From an uncultured Sphingomonadales bacterium (GTDB lineage: Bacteria > Pseudomonadota > Alphaproteobacteria > Sphingomonadales > Sphingomonadaceae), in NCBI GenBank assembly GCA_937898525.1, contig CALCBC010000083.1, positions 1 through 29,310 of the forward strand: a stretch of 29,310 nt of DNA, in the 5' to 3' direction. A program made the position numbers and the translations under genes. Of this stretch, positions 1-9,970 are shown piece by piece. Under the pieces are notes generated by a model. That model was given only the letters and a program-made list of their open reading frames with translations. It made no database searches and had not been told where the DNA came from. The stretch's first letter is position 1, and each line of letters starts with the position of its first letter.

Positions 1-150
1 GCGGTGCGCGCGGCCGGCTCGGCCAACGGCGCCAACCATGTCCCGGTGCTGATTCCCTGCCACTGCGTTGTCAGGTCGGACGGCTCGCTCGGTGGCTACG
101 CCTACGGGCTCGACATCAAGCGCAAGCTGCTCGAACGCGAACGAAAATAG
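1..150 (+). CDS. ogt: Methylated-DNA-protein-cysteine methyltransferase, C-terminal part (5' truncated by window)
   Basis: The first 49 codons in frame 1 encode the end of an Ogt/MGMT-type DNA repair protein, which moves the alkyl group of O6-alkylguanine onto an active-site cysteine. The visible stretch has the family core VPVLIPCHCVV at codons 14-24, followed by RSDGSLGGY and a terminal KLLERE helix. Cys20 of this fragment is the expected acceptor and His21 its partner. The family motif is usually PCHR; here the fourth position is Cys (PCHC), which is unusual but not one of the residues known to do the chemistry. The stop TAG lies inside the left arm of an adjacent inverted repeat. The start is outside the window, so full length and any fused AdaA/HTH domain cannot be judged. 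Confidence 0.88.
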   Translation, partial: AVRAAGSANGANHVPVLIPCHCVVRSDGSLGGYAYGLDIKRKLLERERK

Positions 151-210
151 GGACAGTCCCTCTTTTTCGAAGAAGAGGGGGGCGCCCATTCGAAAAATAG
201 GGACTGTCCC
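150..210. repeat. 22-bp inverted repeat, GGGACAGTCCC-type palindromic element
   Basis: Positions 150-171 and 189-210 are inverted copies of each other with one mismatch in 22, separated by 17 bases. Each arm itself contains the near-palindrome GGGACAGTCCC / GGGACTGTCCC, and 158-179 can form an alternative inner hairpin. The left arm begins at the last base of the upstream stop codon. The element could act as a transcription terminator or mRNA-stabilising hairpin for the methyltransferase gene. Its palindrome-within-palindrome shape resembles REP/REPIN elements mobilised by RAYT transposases; that origin is inference, and no such transposase is in the window. Confidence 0.8.
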
Positions 211-231
211 CCGCTTGGAGGAGAATCGATC

Positions 232-984
232 ATGCCCGTGAAACGCGATGCCTTCGCCGCATTGCACGTGCCGGGCGAACCGGTGCTGCTGTACAACGTG
301 TGGGACGCCGGCAGCGCCAAGGCAGTCGCGGCAGGCGGTGCGAAGGCGATCGCAACGGGCAGTCACGGCGTGGCCGAGAGCAACGGGTTCCCCGACGGCG
401 AAGGCATGCCGTTCAACCTGTTCCTCGACGTCACGCGACGCATAGCGCAGGCGGTCGAGCTGCCGGTCACGGCCGACTTCGAAGGCGGTTTCGCGGTCGA
501 CGCTGCACGGGTTGCCGACCATGCGCGATACCTTGCGGAGACCGGCGTGGTCGGCTGCAACTTCGAAGACCAGGAGATCGGCGGGCCGGGCCTGCACCCG
601 ATCGCAGAGCAGGCGCGGCGCGTGGCGGCGGTGGTCGAGAGCGGGTTGTGGGTGAACGCCCGCACCGACCTGTTCCTGCGCAAGCTTATCGCGGGCGAGA
701 ACCCCAACGACCGCTCGCTGCTCGGCGAGGCCCTCGAGCGGGCGCACGCCTATGCCGAGGCGGGCGCCCACAGCTTCTTCGTTCCGGGCGTCAGCGAACT
801 CGACCTGGTCGCTGAAATCTGCGCGGCCTCGCCGCTGCCGGTCAACGTGATCAAGGGCGACACGCTCGAGATCCCGGCCCTGGCTCAGGCCGGGGTCGCG
901 CGGATCAGCTGGGGCCCGCGGCCGTGGCGCTGGGCGATGGAACGGCTGACCGGAGAGGCGCGGGCGCTCTACGGAAACGGGTAA
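232..984 (+). CDS. Isocitrate lyase/PEP mutase superfamily protein
   Basis: This 250-residue protein has the features of the PEP mutase/isocitrate lyase superfamily, TIM-barrel enzymes that make or break C-C or P-C bonds in oxo-acids using Mg2+. Visible marks are the N-terminal LYNVWDAGSAK (about residues 20-30), the acidic metal-binding stretch TADFEGGF (Asp82, Glu84), NFEDQE (about 108-113) and VNARTD (about 141-146). The KKCGH-type catalytic-cysteine motif of true isocitrate lyases is absent, so it is not a glyoxylate-shunt enzyme. Small proteins of this type include oxaloacetate decarboxylases, phosphonopyruvate hydrolases and uncharacterised members; the substrate cannot be fixed from sequence. 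The ATG at 232 follows an SD (GGAGGAGA, 216-223) that lies just beyond the inverted repeat. CPBP protease gene follows 66 bases later on the same strand. Confidence 0.85.
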   Translation: MPVKRDAFAALHVPGEPVLLYNVWDAGSAKAVAAGGAKAIATGSHGVAESNGFPDGEGMPFNLFLDVTRRIAQAVELPVTADFEGGFAVDAARVADHARYLAETGVVGCNFEDQEIGGPGLHPIAEQARRVAAVVESGLWVNARTDLFLRKLIAGENPNDRSLLGEALERAHAYAEAGAHSFFVPGVSELDLVAEICAASPLPVNVIKGDTLEIPALAQAGVARISWGPRPWRWAMERLTGEARALYGNG

Positions 985-1014
985 GAAGTCCGCGACCGGC
1001 TTGCTGCCACGCTG

Positions 1015-1039
1015 CTCCCGCGCAAGGCTGGCGCGGGAG
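1015..1039 (+). terminator. Strong GC hairpin between the PEP mutase-like gene and the CPBP gene
   Basis: CTCCCGCGC (1015-1023) pairs perfectly with GCGCGGGAG (1031-1039) around a 7-base loop. No T-run follows, so it is not a classical rho-independent terminator. Its 3' arm ends just before GAGGAGAG (1040-1046), the likely SD of the next gene, so it could instead tune translation of the CPBP gene or stabilise the upstream mRNA end. Confidence 0.4.
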
Positions 1040-1050
1040 AGGAGAGTTCG

Positions 1051-2019
1051 ATGGACATCACAGAACATCCAGCGGAAGCGGCCGTGGTCGTGCCGGGGCA
1101 GAAACCGCTGTGGAAGCGCGTGCTGCAGTTTCCCTTGGTCACGCTGATCCTCGCGGTCGCGATAATGGTCGCAGCGCAGTCGCTGGCCGGCGCGGTCAGC
1201 TATTTCGCTGGCACTCCCGCGGATGAGCTGGCGACGGGGAACGACCTGCTCTTCGCCGTGGTCGCCACGGCTATAATGGTGCTCGCGTACAAGCTGATCA
1301 TCGTCCGCCTGGGAGAGCAACCGCACGACGACCTGCCGTTCGACGTGCGCGCGCGCGACGTCGGGAGCGGGCTCCTGCATGGCGCGCTGGTGTTTTCGGC
1401 AATCGTCGGCATCGCCGCGCTGCTCGGCAGCTATCAGGTGCTCGGGCTGAGCCCGGCGGAAGACTGGCTGCCGATCCTGCTCGTGACCGGCGTGATGGCC
1501 GGGGTGACCGAGGAGATACTGCTGCGCGGAATCGTGTTCCGCTGGCTCGAAGAGCTCGGTGGCAGTTGGGTCGCGCTGGCATTGTCGGCGCTGCTGTTCG
1601 GTTTTCTGCATGCGACCAATCCGAACGCGACACTGATCTCGTCGCTGTCGATCGCGCTGGCGGCCGGGGTGCTGCTCGGCGGCGCCTATATGCTGACACG
1701 AAACCTGTGGCTGGCGATCGGCCTGCACGCGGGCTGGAACGTGACCCAGGGGCTGGTGTGGGACGTACCGATCTCGGGCGTCGCGCTTGACGGCTGGGTC
1801 GAATCGCGTCTCGTCGGCGATCCGATCCTCTCGGGTGGAGCGTTCGGGCTCGAAGCCTCGGCGATCACGATGGTGGTCGCGACGGCCTATGGCGCCTGGC
1901 TCGTCTTGCGCGCGGTGCGACGCGGTAACGTGGTGCGCAACTGGTGGGCGCGGCGGCGGTCAGACGAAGCTGTAAGGGTCGACGTCGACCGCGACGCGGA
2001 CGCCTTGCGGGAAGCTTAG
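1051..2019 (+). CDS. CPBP family intramembrane glutamic endopeptidase
   Basis: A 322-residue polytopic membrane protein with the three conserved motifs of the CPBP (CAAX protease and bacteriocin-processing, Rce1-like/Abi) family: EEILLR (Glu154, Glu155, Arg159), FGFLH (Phe183, His187) and HAGWN (His226, Asn230). These form the intramembrane catalytic centre. Hydrophobic segments run from about residue 30 through 280. Bacterial members process peptides or act in immunity to bacteriocins, but the substrate of this one is unknown. The ATG at 1051 has a good SD (GAGGAGAG). The last 60 bases overlap antisense with the 3' end of priA, so the charged C-terminal tail (RRRSDEAVRVDVDRDAD) is encoded opposite the PriA C-terminus. 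Confidence 0.9.
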   Translation: MDITEHPAEAAVVVPGQKPLWKRVLQFPLVTLILAVAIMVAAQSLAGAVSYFAGTPADELATGNDLLFAVVATAIMVLAYKLIIVRLGEQPHDDLPFDVRARDVGSGLLHGALVFSAIVGIAALLGSYQVLGLSPAEDWLPILLVTGVMAGVTEEILLRGIVFRWLEELGGSWVALALSALLFGFLHATNPNATLISSLSIALAAGVLLGGAYMLTRNLWLAIGLHAGWNVTQGLVWDVPISGVALDGWVESRLVGDPILSGGAFGLEASAITMVVATAYGAWLVLRAVRRGNVVRNWWARRRSDEAVRVDVDRDADALREA

Positions 2020-4125
2020 CGCGCCGAGCCACTCACGGATGACGCGCTGCAATTCGGCGCTGCGGCGAGCGTTGAGCAGCAGGCGGTAGCGGTAGCGGCC
2101 GCGCAGCAGCGAAAGCGGGGCGGGGGCCGGGCCGAGGATCATGACGTTGTCGAGATGCGGCCGTGCGGTGCCGATCCGCTGCGCGGCCTCGCGCGCTTCG
2201 GCCTCGTCTTCCGACGAGACGATGATCGCCGCCCAGCGGCCGAACGGCGGCGCGCCGGCGTGGCGGCGGGCTTCCGTTTCGGCGGCGTAGAACGCATCGC
2301 GGTCTCCCGCTGCCAGCGCGGCGATGACCGGTGCCTCCGGATGACGCGTCTGGATCAGCACTTCCCCCGGCTTAGCGCCGCGCCCGGCGCGGCCGGCAAC
2401 CTGAGCGACCTGCTGGTAGGTTCGCTCGGCCGCGCGCAGGTCGCCGCCCTCGAGGCCGAGGTCGGCGTCGACCACGCCGACCAGCGTCAGCTCGGGAAAG
2501 TGGAAGCCCTTGGTGACGAGCTGGGTGCCGACGATGACGTCGATCTGTCGCTCCTCGACCTGCGTCACGAACTCGGCCGCCTTCTCGGGCGAATTGAGCG
2601 TATCGGAGGTTGCGATCGCCAGCCGCGCGCCGGGCAGCAGTTCCTCGACCTCGTGGGCGATGCGCTCGACCCCGGGGCCGCAGGCGACGAGGCAGTCGGG
2701 CTCGCCGCATTCGGGGCAACGGTCGGGCGGGGCAGTCTCGTGGCCGCAATGGTGGCAGGCGAGGCGCCGGCTCAGGCGGTGCTCGACCAGCCAGGCACTG
2801 CAGTTCGGGCACTTGAAGCGAAAGCCGCACGAGCGGCACAGCGTGAGCGGGGCGTAGCCGCGGCGGTTGAGGAACAGCAGCGACTGCTCACCCTTCGCCA
2901 GCCGCTCGTGCAGCGCCTCGATCACACGCGGCGCCAGCCAGCGGCCGCGCGCGGGACGTTCCTCGGTCAGGTTTACGGTGCGGATCTCCGGCAGCTCGGC
3001 GCCGCCGAAGCGTGAGGGCAGGACCAGCCTCTCGTAGACTCCGCTCTCGGCCATCTGCAGGCTTTCAAGCGCGGGGGTGGCACTGGAGAGCACGACGGGG
3101 ATGCCCTCGAACCGCGCGCGCATCACCGCGACGTCGCGGGCGTTGTAGCGGACGCCATCGTCCTGCTTGAAACTGATCTCGTGCGCTTCGTCGACGACGA
3201 TCAGGCCGAGGTTCGCATAGGGCAGGAACAGCGCCGAGCGCGCACCGACGACGACTTGCGCGGTGCCTGCCGCGATCGCGCGCCAGGCACGGCGGCGCTC
3301 GGTCGACTTGAGCGAGGAGTGCCAGGCCACCGGTGCTGCGCCGAAGCGCTCCTCGAAGCGGCGCAGGAATGCCTCCGTCAGCGCGATTTCGGGAAGCAGG
3401 ACAAGTGTTTGCCTGCCCTTCCTCAGACTCTCTGTGATCGCCTCGAAGTAGGTCTCGGTCTTGCCAGACCCAGTCACGCCGTCGAGCAGGAACGGCGCGA
3501 AGCCGCCGCGACGCACTGACGCCACCAGCCGATCCGCCGCCGCCGCCTGTTCGCCCGACAGCTCGGGCACCGCGAAATCGGCTGCGGCGCGGGGGTAGGG
3601 CCGGTCGCAATCGACCTCGACCGGTTCGAGCACGCCCTGGTTGACCAGCCCGCGCAGCACCCCCTCGCTCACGCCTGCGATCCCGGCGAGTTCGCGGATC
3701 GTCGCCTGCTCACCCTCGAGCGCCTCGATCGCGGCCAGGCGCTGCGGGGTCATCCGCTCGGGCAGGCCGCCGCTCAGGCGGTACTCGATCGTCGTCGCCG
3801 GGCCGCGCAGCGCGCCGCCACTGGCGAGAACCATGCGCGCGACCGAGGCGAGCGACGCACAGTAGTAATCCGCGGTCCACTCGATCAGCCGGCGCAGTTC
3901 GGCCCGAAGCGGCGGCACGGGGAGGGTACCGACGAGCGGGCGCAGCTTGCTCTCCGGAACCTCGGTTGCGGGCAGCCGTTCGGCCTCCCAGACGATTCCG
4001 ACGATCTGGCGCGGTCCGAGCGGGGCAATGACTACCGAGCCCGGCCCGACCTCCATCCCCTCCGGAACGCGATAGTCGAGCGGACCGAGCGCGGCGTTGA
4101 AGATGATCAGTCGGGCGCGGTTCAT
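1960..4125 (-). CDS. priA: Primosomal protein N' (replication restart helicase PriA)
   Basis: PriA is a 3'-5' superfamily 2 DNA helicase that recognises stalled forks and reloads the replicative helicase. The 721-residue protein has the N-terminal fork-binding domain (RLIIFNAALGPLDYRVP), Walker A GVTGSGKTE (about 214-222), the DEAH-type Walker B VDEAHE (about 309-314), helicase motifs through AQVAGRAGRG, and the PriA zinc-binding insertion with paired cysteines CRSCGF, CPNCS, CHHCGH and CPECGE (about 428-478). Length is normal for the family. It is divergent from the DUF4197 gene (65 bases between starts) and convergent with the CPBP gene, with a 60-base antisense overlap. The start follows only a short leader, and a CATATA-like -10 box lies just upstream on this strand. 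Confidence 0.97.
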   Translation of the reverse strand: MNRARLIIFNAALGPLDYRVPEGMEVGPGSVVIAPLGPRQIVGIVWEAERLPATEVPESKLRPLVGTLPVPPLRAELRRLIEWTADYYCASLASVARMVLASGGALRGPATTIEYRLSGGLPERMTPQRLAAIEALEGEQATIRELAGIAGVSEGVLRGLVNQGVLEPVEVDCDRPYPRAAADFAVPELSGEQAAAADRLVASVRRGGFAPFLLDGVTGSGKTETYFEAITESLRKGRQTLVLLPEIALTEAFLRRFEERFGAAPVAWHSSLKSTERRRAWRAIAAGTAQVVVGARSALFLPYANLGLIVVDEAHEISFKQDDGVRYNARDVAVMRARFEGIPVVLSSATPALESLQMAESGVYERLVLPSRFGGAELPEIRTVNLTEERPARGRWLAPRVIEALHERLAKGEQSLLFLNRRGYAPLTLCRSCGFRFKCPNCSAWLVEHRLSRRLACHHCGHETAPPDRCPECGEPDCLVACGPGVERIAHEVEELLPGARLAIATSDTLNSPEKAAEFVTQVEERQIDVIVGTQLVTKGFHFPELTLVGVVDADLGLEGGDLRAAERTYQQVAQVAGRAGRGAKPGEVLIQTRHPEAPVIAALAAGDRDAFYAAETEARRHAGAPPFGRWAAIIVSSEDEAEAREAAQRIGTARPHLDNVMILGPAPAPLSLLRGRYRYRLLLNARRSAELQRVIREWLGALSFPQGVRVAVDVDPYSFV

Positions 4126-4190
4126 GCGAAGCCGCCTATATGGGCAGGCGTCTGCTGAGGGGGCAAGCGCGCGCCAGGAGAAAGCGCAGG

Positions 4191-4879
4191 ATGATGCGCC
4201 CGAATCCGATCCATTCCCGCCGCGCTTTCGTCGCCGGCTCGCTCTCGCTGGCAGCTGTGCTCACGCTGCCCGGCTGCGCCACCACCGAGCCGATCAGCTT
4301 TACCGAGGCGATCCGCCGGCTGCTGGTGCTGTCGAGCGAGCGCGCCTTCGTCCGGCTGACTGCGCCGGGCGGCTACTGGGACCAGCAGGTCCAGCAGGTG
4401 GGGCTCGAACGCTTCTTCGGAAACCGCGGCACCGTGCTCACCAACATCCTGACCTCGGCGCTGTTCAAGAGTCGCCTGGAAAGCGTGGTTGCGGAGATGG
4501 CGGTCGATGCCTCCTACCGCGCGGCGCCGATCGTCGCCGACACGGTACGCACGATCGGCTACGCCAACGCGATCGCGTTGATCCGGGGCGGGCCGACGGC
4601 GGCTTCGACCTTCCTGCGCCAGGAGATGGGCACGGCGCTGATCGACGCGATGGTTCCGGGCGTCGGCGAAGCGCTGCGCGTGGCGCAGGATCCGCTCGTC
4701 GGCCAGCTGATTGCCGGGCTCACCGGCGTCGATGTCGGCGGCATGGCGACGACTTTCGCACGTCAGGTCGACGATGCGATCTGGGGCGAGATCGCGCGCG
4801 AGGAAGCGGCCATCCGCGCCGATCCCTACGCGACGCGCGACCCGCTGCTGATCGGCGTCTTCGGAGCCGGCGGCGCGTT

Positions 4880-4883
<4 letters not shown>
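4191..4883 (+). CDS. DUF4197-like lipoprotein
   Basis: The protein starts MMRPNPIHSRRAFVAG and has a hydrophobic segment ending in the lipobox LPGC, so it is probably a lipoprotein. The double arginine before the hydrophobic core also resembles a Tat signal. The mature part, with FTEAIRRLLVLSSERAFVRL near the start and EEAAIRADPYATRDPLLIGVFG at the end, resembles the DUF4197 family of alpha-helical periplasmic proteins of unknown function. I chose the ATG at 4191 because AGGAG (4176-4180) sits ten bases upstream; the ATG at 4140 would add a basic extension before the signal sequence. It is divergent from priA and convergent with purB, sharing the palindromic stop CTAG at 4880-4883. No function is known. 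Confidence 0.8.
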
Positions 4884-6190
<1,307 letters not shown>

Positions 6191-6389
6191 GCAAGACTCC
6201 AATCGGACAGGACGCCGCAGCCGCTAGGGGCGACAATGGCCTAAGGCAAGTCGGCGGCGTGCCAAATCGACACTGCCGTCATGCACTACCGCCGAAGCCA
6301 ACGGGAGGGATTGCTAACGGAAGGCAAGCTACTAACCTGCCGGGCGTACGTCGGGCGATTACGGCGGCGTGCGAGACAGGGGGCAGTGA

Positions 6390-9188
6390 ATGCGTTTCAG
6401 GGTTGCGCTGCTTTGCGGAGCGGTGCTTGCGTCGTCGCCGGGCGTGGCCATGGCGGGTGACAAGGTGCTCACCGGCAAGGCGCCGGACTGGGTGATTCCC
6501 GCGAGCCTCGACGGTCTCGATGTCGAACGAGGGCCAGCCGAGCTGATCTTCGACAGCCAGCATCGCCTCGAGGATGGCGTCGCCTATTCGTACTACGACA
6601 GCGCGGTTCGGATCGACAATTCGCAGACCCTGGTCGAGCACAACACGCTCAGCATCGGCTGGCTTCCCGACAAGGGTGACCTCACGGTCCACCGGCTGGA
6701 GATCTACCGCGACGGCGAGGTCATCGACCTGCTCGCGAGCGGCGCCGAGTTCGACGTGATCCGGCGCGAGCAGGGCCTCGAAGCGCGGCTGCTCGACGGC
6801 GAACTGACCGCGACACTGGCGATTCCCGGTCTCAGGGTCGGGGACGTGCTGCGCACCGCCTATTCAGTCTCGGTCGACGACCAGGCGCTCGGCGACGAAG
6901 TACAGGTTTTGCAGTTCCTCGGCGCGAAACCCTGGCGTGTGGGCATGGGTCGCACCGTGGTCAGCTGGCCGGAGGACGAGGAGATCTTCTGGAAGGCCGA
7001 GCCGAACGCCGCGCTCGGCGAGCCCGAATTGCGCGACGGCTATCGCTACCTGCGGGTCGACCTGCCGCTCGCCGAGCCCCGGCCCGTGCCGCCGGATGCG
7101 CCCTGGCGCTTCCAGCGGCCGACGGTGCTCCGTGTCGGCAGCTTCACCGACTGGAACGAACTGTCTGCGGTCATGGCGCCGCACTTCGTCGCCGCGGCCG
7201 AAGTCGCCGACGATAGCGACGTTGCGGAGCAGGCAAGGATCATCATGCGGTCCACCAGCGACCCGCTCGAACGGATCGCGCTCGCGACCAGGCTCGTGCA
7301 GGACAAGATCAGCTACCTGCTCGACGGCCTCGACGGTGGCAATTACCTCCCGCAGAAGGCCGAATTCACCTGGGACAGGCGCTACGGCGACTGCAAGGCC
7401 AAGTCGGTCCTGCTGTTCGCGCTGCTTCAGCGCATGGGCATCGAGGCGGAGCCGGTCCTGGTGACGACGCGCGGCGGTGACGCGCTGCCCGAGCTGCTCC
7501 CTCTGCCCGGAGACTTCGATCACGTGATCGTCCGGGCGCGGATCGACGGAGTGGACTACTGGCTCGACGGCACGGCTACCGCGACGCGCCTCTCGAACAT
7601 CGGCGACGTGCCGCCGTTCTACTACGCGCTGCCCTTGCGGGTGGGAGGCGCAGACCTCGTGCCGATGACCCAGCGCGACAAGGCCGTTCCGGACATGCGG
7701 ATGGAGGTCGCGGTCGATCATTCCGCCGGCGTCGACCTGCCCCAGCTGTTCACGGTGAAGATCGAATTGTCGGGCCTTGCCGGCGCCGCGGTCGAGGCCA
7801 TGGCGGACGCCAACGACCCCGAGATGCGTCGCCGCATCGCCAGCAGCCTGACCGATCGCAACGGCTTCGAAGGCGGAGTCCTGACTTCGCTCGACATCGA
7901 GTACGACAAGGAGAGCGCGCTCGGCCGGATCGTCATCGAGGGAGTCTCCAGTCCGGGTTTCCGCTGGGAAGAGGGCAAGTTCGTTGTCGACCTGCCGACG
8001 AACGCGAACCAGATCGCCTTCAATCCCGATCGCGCGCGGTCCGAATGGCGCAACATTCCCGTGGCGACCCCGGGTACGTCTTACGTGGTTGTCGACGCGA
8101 CGATGATCCTGCCCGGCGGGGGCAAGGGCTTCTCGCTGACGGGGCCGGCCCAGCTCGACGCGGGCTTTGGCAACACGCGGGTCGTGTCGTCGTCCTCACT
8201 CTCGGGCGCCGAGCTCCGTCTTCACTCGGAGGTCCGCCAGACGCTCGGCGAAATCGCCCCGGAGGACGTGCCCGAGGCAAGACGCCAGGCTCGGCGGATC
8301 GAGGCCACCGCCACCGAGCTCGTCGTTTCGGACGACGCGACCTGGCGCTGGGAGCTCGACGAGCACGAGCGGCGTGCCAGGATCGCCCGCCTCGTCGCGG
8401 CCTACGACGAGGGAATCTCCTTTGCGCGCGAGGACGACTTCGGTCCGCTGATCGCCAAGGCCATGTTCCTCGAATCGGTATTCGAGCACGAGGCCGCGCT
8501 TGCGGCCTATGACGAACTGGTCGACCGCTCGCCCTCGTCCTGGGCGCACTTCAGGCGCGCGGCTGTCCGGCTGGCGCTCGGGCGCCGCGCCGATGCGATC
8601 GACGATCTCCAGGCGTCCTACGACCTCGAACCGCTCAACGGCACCGCGTTCTCGCTGGCGAGGGAGATGGCCTACGCAGGGCGCGTCGACGAGGCGCTCG
8701 AGTTCCTCGACGGCCTGCCGATCCGCGAGGAGGATCGGATCAGCTATGCCGACACGCGGGCGACCGTTGCCGGCCTCGCGGGCGACACCGGCGCAGCGCT
8801 GTCGCTGCTCGCCGAAGAAGTCGCCGGCAAGCCGGAGAGTTCGCAGCTCCTCAACATGGGCTGCTGGTTCCGCGGCCTGTTCAACGTGGATGTCGAGAAC
8901 GCGATTCGCGGGTGCACGCTGGCGGTCGAGCGCGCCGAACAGCCGATGGCTGCTCTCGACAGCCGGGCGATGGTACAGTTCCGGCTCGGCAACTACGACG
9001 CGGCGCTGGCCGATCTCGACACGGTGCTGCGGCTAGCCCCCGAAGTGGCCGAATCGCGCTACCTGCGCGGCGTGGTCCGGCTCAGGAAAGGCGACCCGGC
9101 GGGGCGGCAGGACATCGAGACCGCCCTTCGCATGGCGCCGCAGCTGGCCGAATTCTACGCCCGCCACGGGGTGACGCCGGGGGCATGA
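6390..9188 (+). CDS. Secreted DUF3857/transglutaminase-like protein with C-terminal TPR repeats
   Basis: A 932-residue exported protein. Residues 1-22 form a signal peptide ending AMA. A DUF3857-type beta-rich domain (about 60-230) comes next, followed by a transglutaminase-like cysteine protease fold with an apparent catalytic triad: Cys335 in RRYGDCKAKS, His378 in FDHVIV and Asp393 in WLDGTA. From about residue 690 to the end there are TPR-like helical pairs (AAYDELVDRSPSSWAHFRRA, DALADLDTVLRLAPEVAE-type units), typical of protein-protein interaction. The domain order is common in Proteobacteria and Bacteroidetes, but substrates are generally unknown; peptidase or crosslinking activity in the periplasm is inference. 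It is divergent from purB and convergent with radC, 13 bases apart. AGGGGG (6379-6384) is the likely SD. It appears to be monocistronic. Confidence 0.88.
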   Translation: MRFRVALLCGAVLASSPGVAMAGDKVLTGKAPDWVIPASLDGLDVERGPAELIFDSQHRLEDGVAYSYYDSAVRIDNSQTLVEHNTLSIGWLPDKGDLTVHRLEIYRDGEVIDLLASGAEFDVIRREQGLEARLLDGELTATLAIPGLRVGDVLRTAYSVSVDDQALGDEVQVLQFLGAKPWRVGMGRTVVSWPEDEEIFWKAEPNAALGEPELRDGYRYLRVDLPLAEPRPVPPDAPWRFQRPTVLRVGSFTDWNELSAVMAPHFVAAAEVADDSDVAEQARIIMRSTSDPLERIALATRLVQDKISYLLDGLDGGNYLPQKAEFTWDRRYGDCKAKSVLLFALLQRMGIEAEPVLVTTRGGDALPELLPLPGDFDHVIVRARIDGVDYWLDGTATATRLSNIGDVPPFYYALPLRVGGADLVPMTQRDKAVPDMRMEVAVDHSAGVDLPQLFTVKIELSGLAGAAVEAMADANDPEMRRRIASSLTDRNGFEGGVLTSLDIEYDKESALGRIVIEGVSSPGFRWEEGKFVVDLPTNANQIAFNPDRARSEWRNIPVATPGTSYVVVDATMILPGGGKGFSLTGPAQLDAGFGNTRVVSSSSLSGAELRLHSEVRQTLGEIAPEDVPEARRQARRIEATATELVVSDDATWRWELDEHERRARIARLVAAYDEGISFAREDDFGPLIAKAMFLESVFEHEAALAAYDELVDRSPSSWAHFRRAAVRLALGRRADAIDDLQASYDLEPLNGTAFSLAREMAYAGRVDEALEFLDGLPIREEDRISYADTRATVAGLAGDTGAALSLLAEEVAGKPESSQLLNMGCWFRGLFNVDVENAIRGCTLAVERAEQPMAALDSRAMVQFRLGNYDAALADLDTVLRLAPEVAESRYLRGVVRLRKGDPAGRQDIETALRMAPQLAEFYARHGVTPGA

Positions 9189-9201
9189 AGCGGCCGCGGA
9201 G

Positions 9202-9903
9202 CTAGATCAGCCCTTTCGACCGCAGCGAGACGTGGCCCTCGCGGCCGACGATCACGTGGTCGTGGACCGTGATACCGAGGTGGCGGCCGGCTTCCACGAT
9301 CCGCTGGGTGATCTGGATGTCGGCGCGGCTCGGCTCCGGGTTGCCGCTCGGGTGGTTGTGCACGAGGATCAGCGCGCTGGCGCCGATGTCGAGGCCCCTG
9401 CGGATCACTTCGCGCGGGTGGATCGCCGCCTCGTCGATGGTGCCGTCGCCGACATGGTGGTCGAGGATAAGCCGGTTGCGCGTGTCGAGGTAGAGCACGC
9501 GCACCCGCTCCACCGTCAGGTTGGCCATGTCGATCGCGAGGTAGTCGAGCAGCGCCTGCCAGCTGCCGAGTACGGGCTTTAGCTGCACCTCGCTGCGCTT
9601 CATGCGCCTGGCGGCGAGCGGGACGATCTTGAGTGCGCCGACACTTGCCTCGCTCACACCCTTGATCTGGCGCAGCGCTGCGGGCTCCGCCTCGAGCACG
9701 CCGGCGAGCGATCCGAACCGTGCCAGAAGCTGCTTGGCCAGCGGCTTGGTGTCGCCGCGCGCGTGCGCACCGAACAACAGGTATTCCAGGATCTCGTAAT
9801 CGGCGAGCGCTTCGCTGCCGCCTTCGAGCAGACGCCGGCGCAGTCGTGCGCGATGGCCGGCGCCATCGCTTTTTCCGGCCGTTGCAGGACCTTCCTCAAC
9901 CAA
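9202..9903 (-). CDS. radC: RadC family JAB-domain protein
   Basis: 233 residues, the usual RadC length. The N-terminal part carries a helix-hairpin-helix-like region (LARFGSLAGVLEAEPAALRQIKGVSEA), and the C-terminal JAB/MPN domain has the JAMM metal motif HNHPSGNPEPSRAD (His-x-His, Ser, Asp), which would bind zinc as in deubiquitinase-like proteases. RadC was named as a DNA-repair protein, but its role in repair has been questioned and its biochemical activity is unclear. It is convergent with the transglutaminase-like gene and divergent from ydbH; 67 bases separate the radC start from the ydbH ATG. Confidence 0.95.
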   Translation of the reverse strand: MVEEGPATAGKSDGAGHRARLRRRLLEGGSEALADYEILEYLLFGAHARGDTKPLAKQLLARFGSLAGVLEAEPAALRQIKGVSEASVGALKIVPLAARRMKRSEVQLKPVLGSWQALLDYLAIDMANLTVERVRVLYLDTRNRLILDHHVGDGTIDEAAIHPREVIRRGLDIGASALILVHNHPSGNPEPSRADIQITQRIVEAGRHLGITVHDHVIVGREGHVSLRSKGLI

Positions 9904-9970
9904 GTGCGCCCCCCGCGCCGCCAGCCTGACGCATTGCCTTTGCCGGACTTCGCGCGCAAGTGTGCCCGCG

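Noticed and set aside
4126..4190. Strong divergent promoters between priA and the DUF4197 gene
   Set aside because: A CATATA-like -10 facing priA is visible with a poor -35 (TTGCCC, 18 bases away). Too weak to list as a separate feature.
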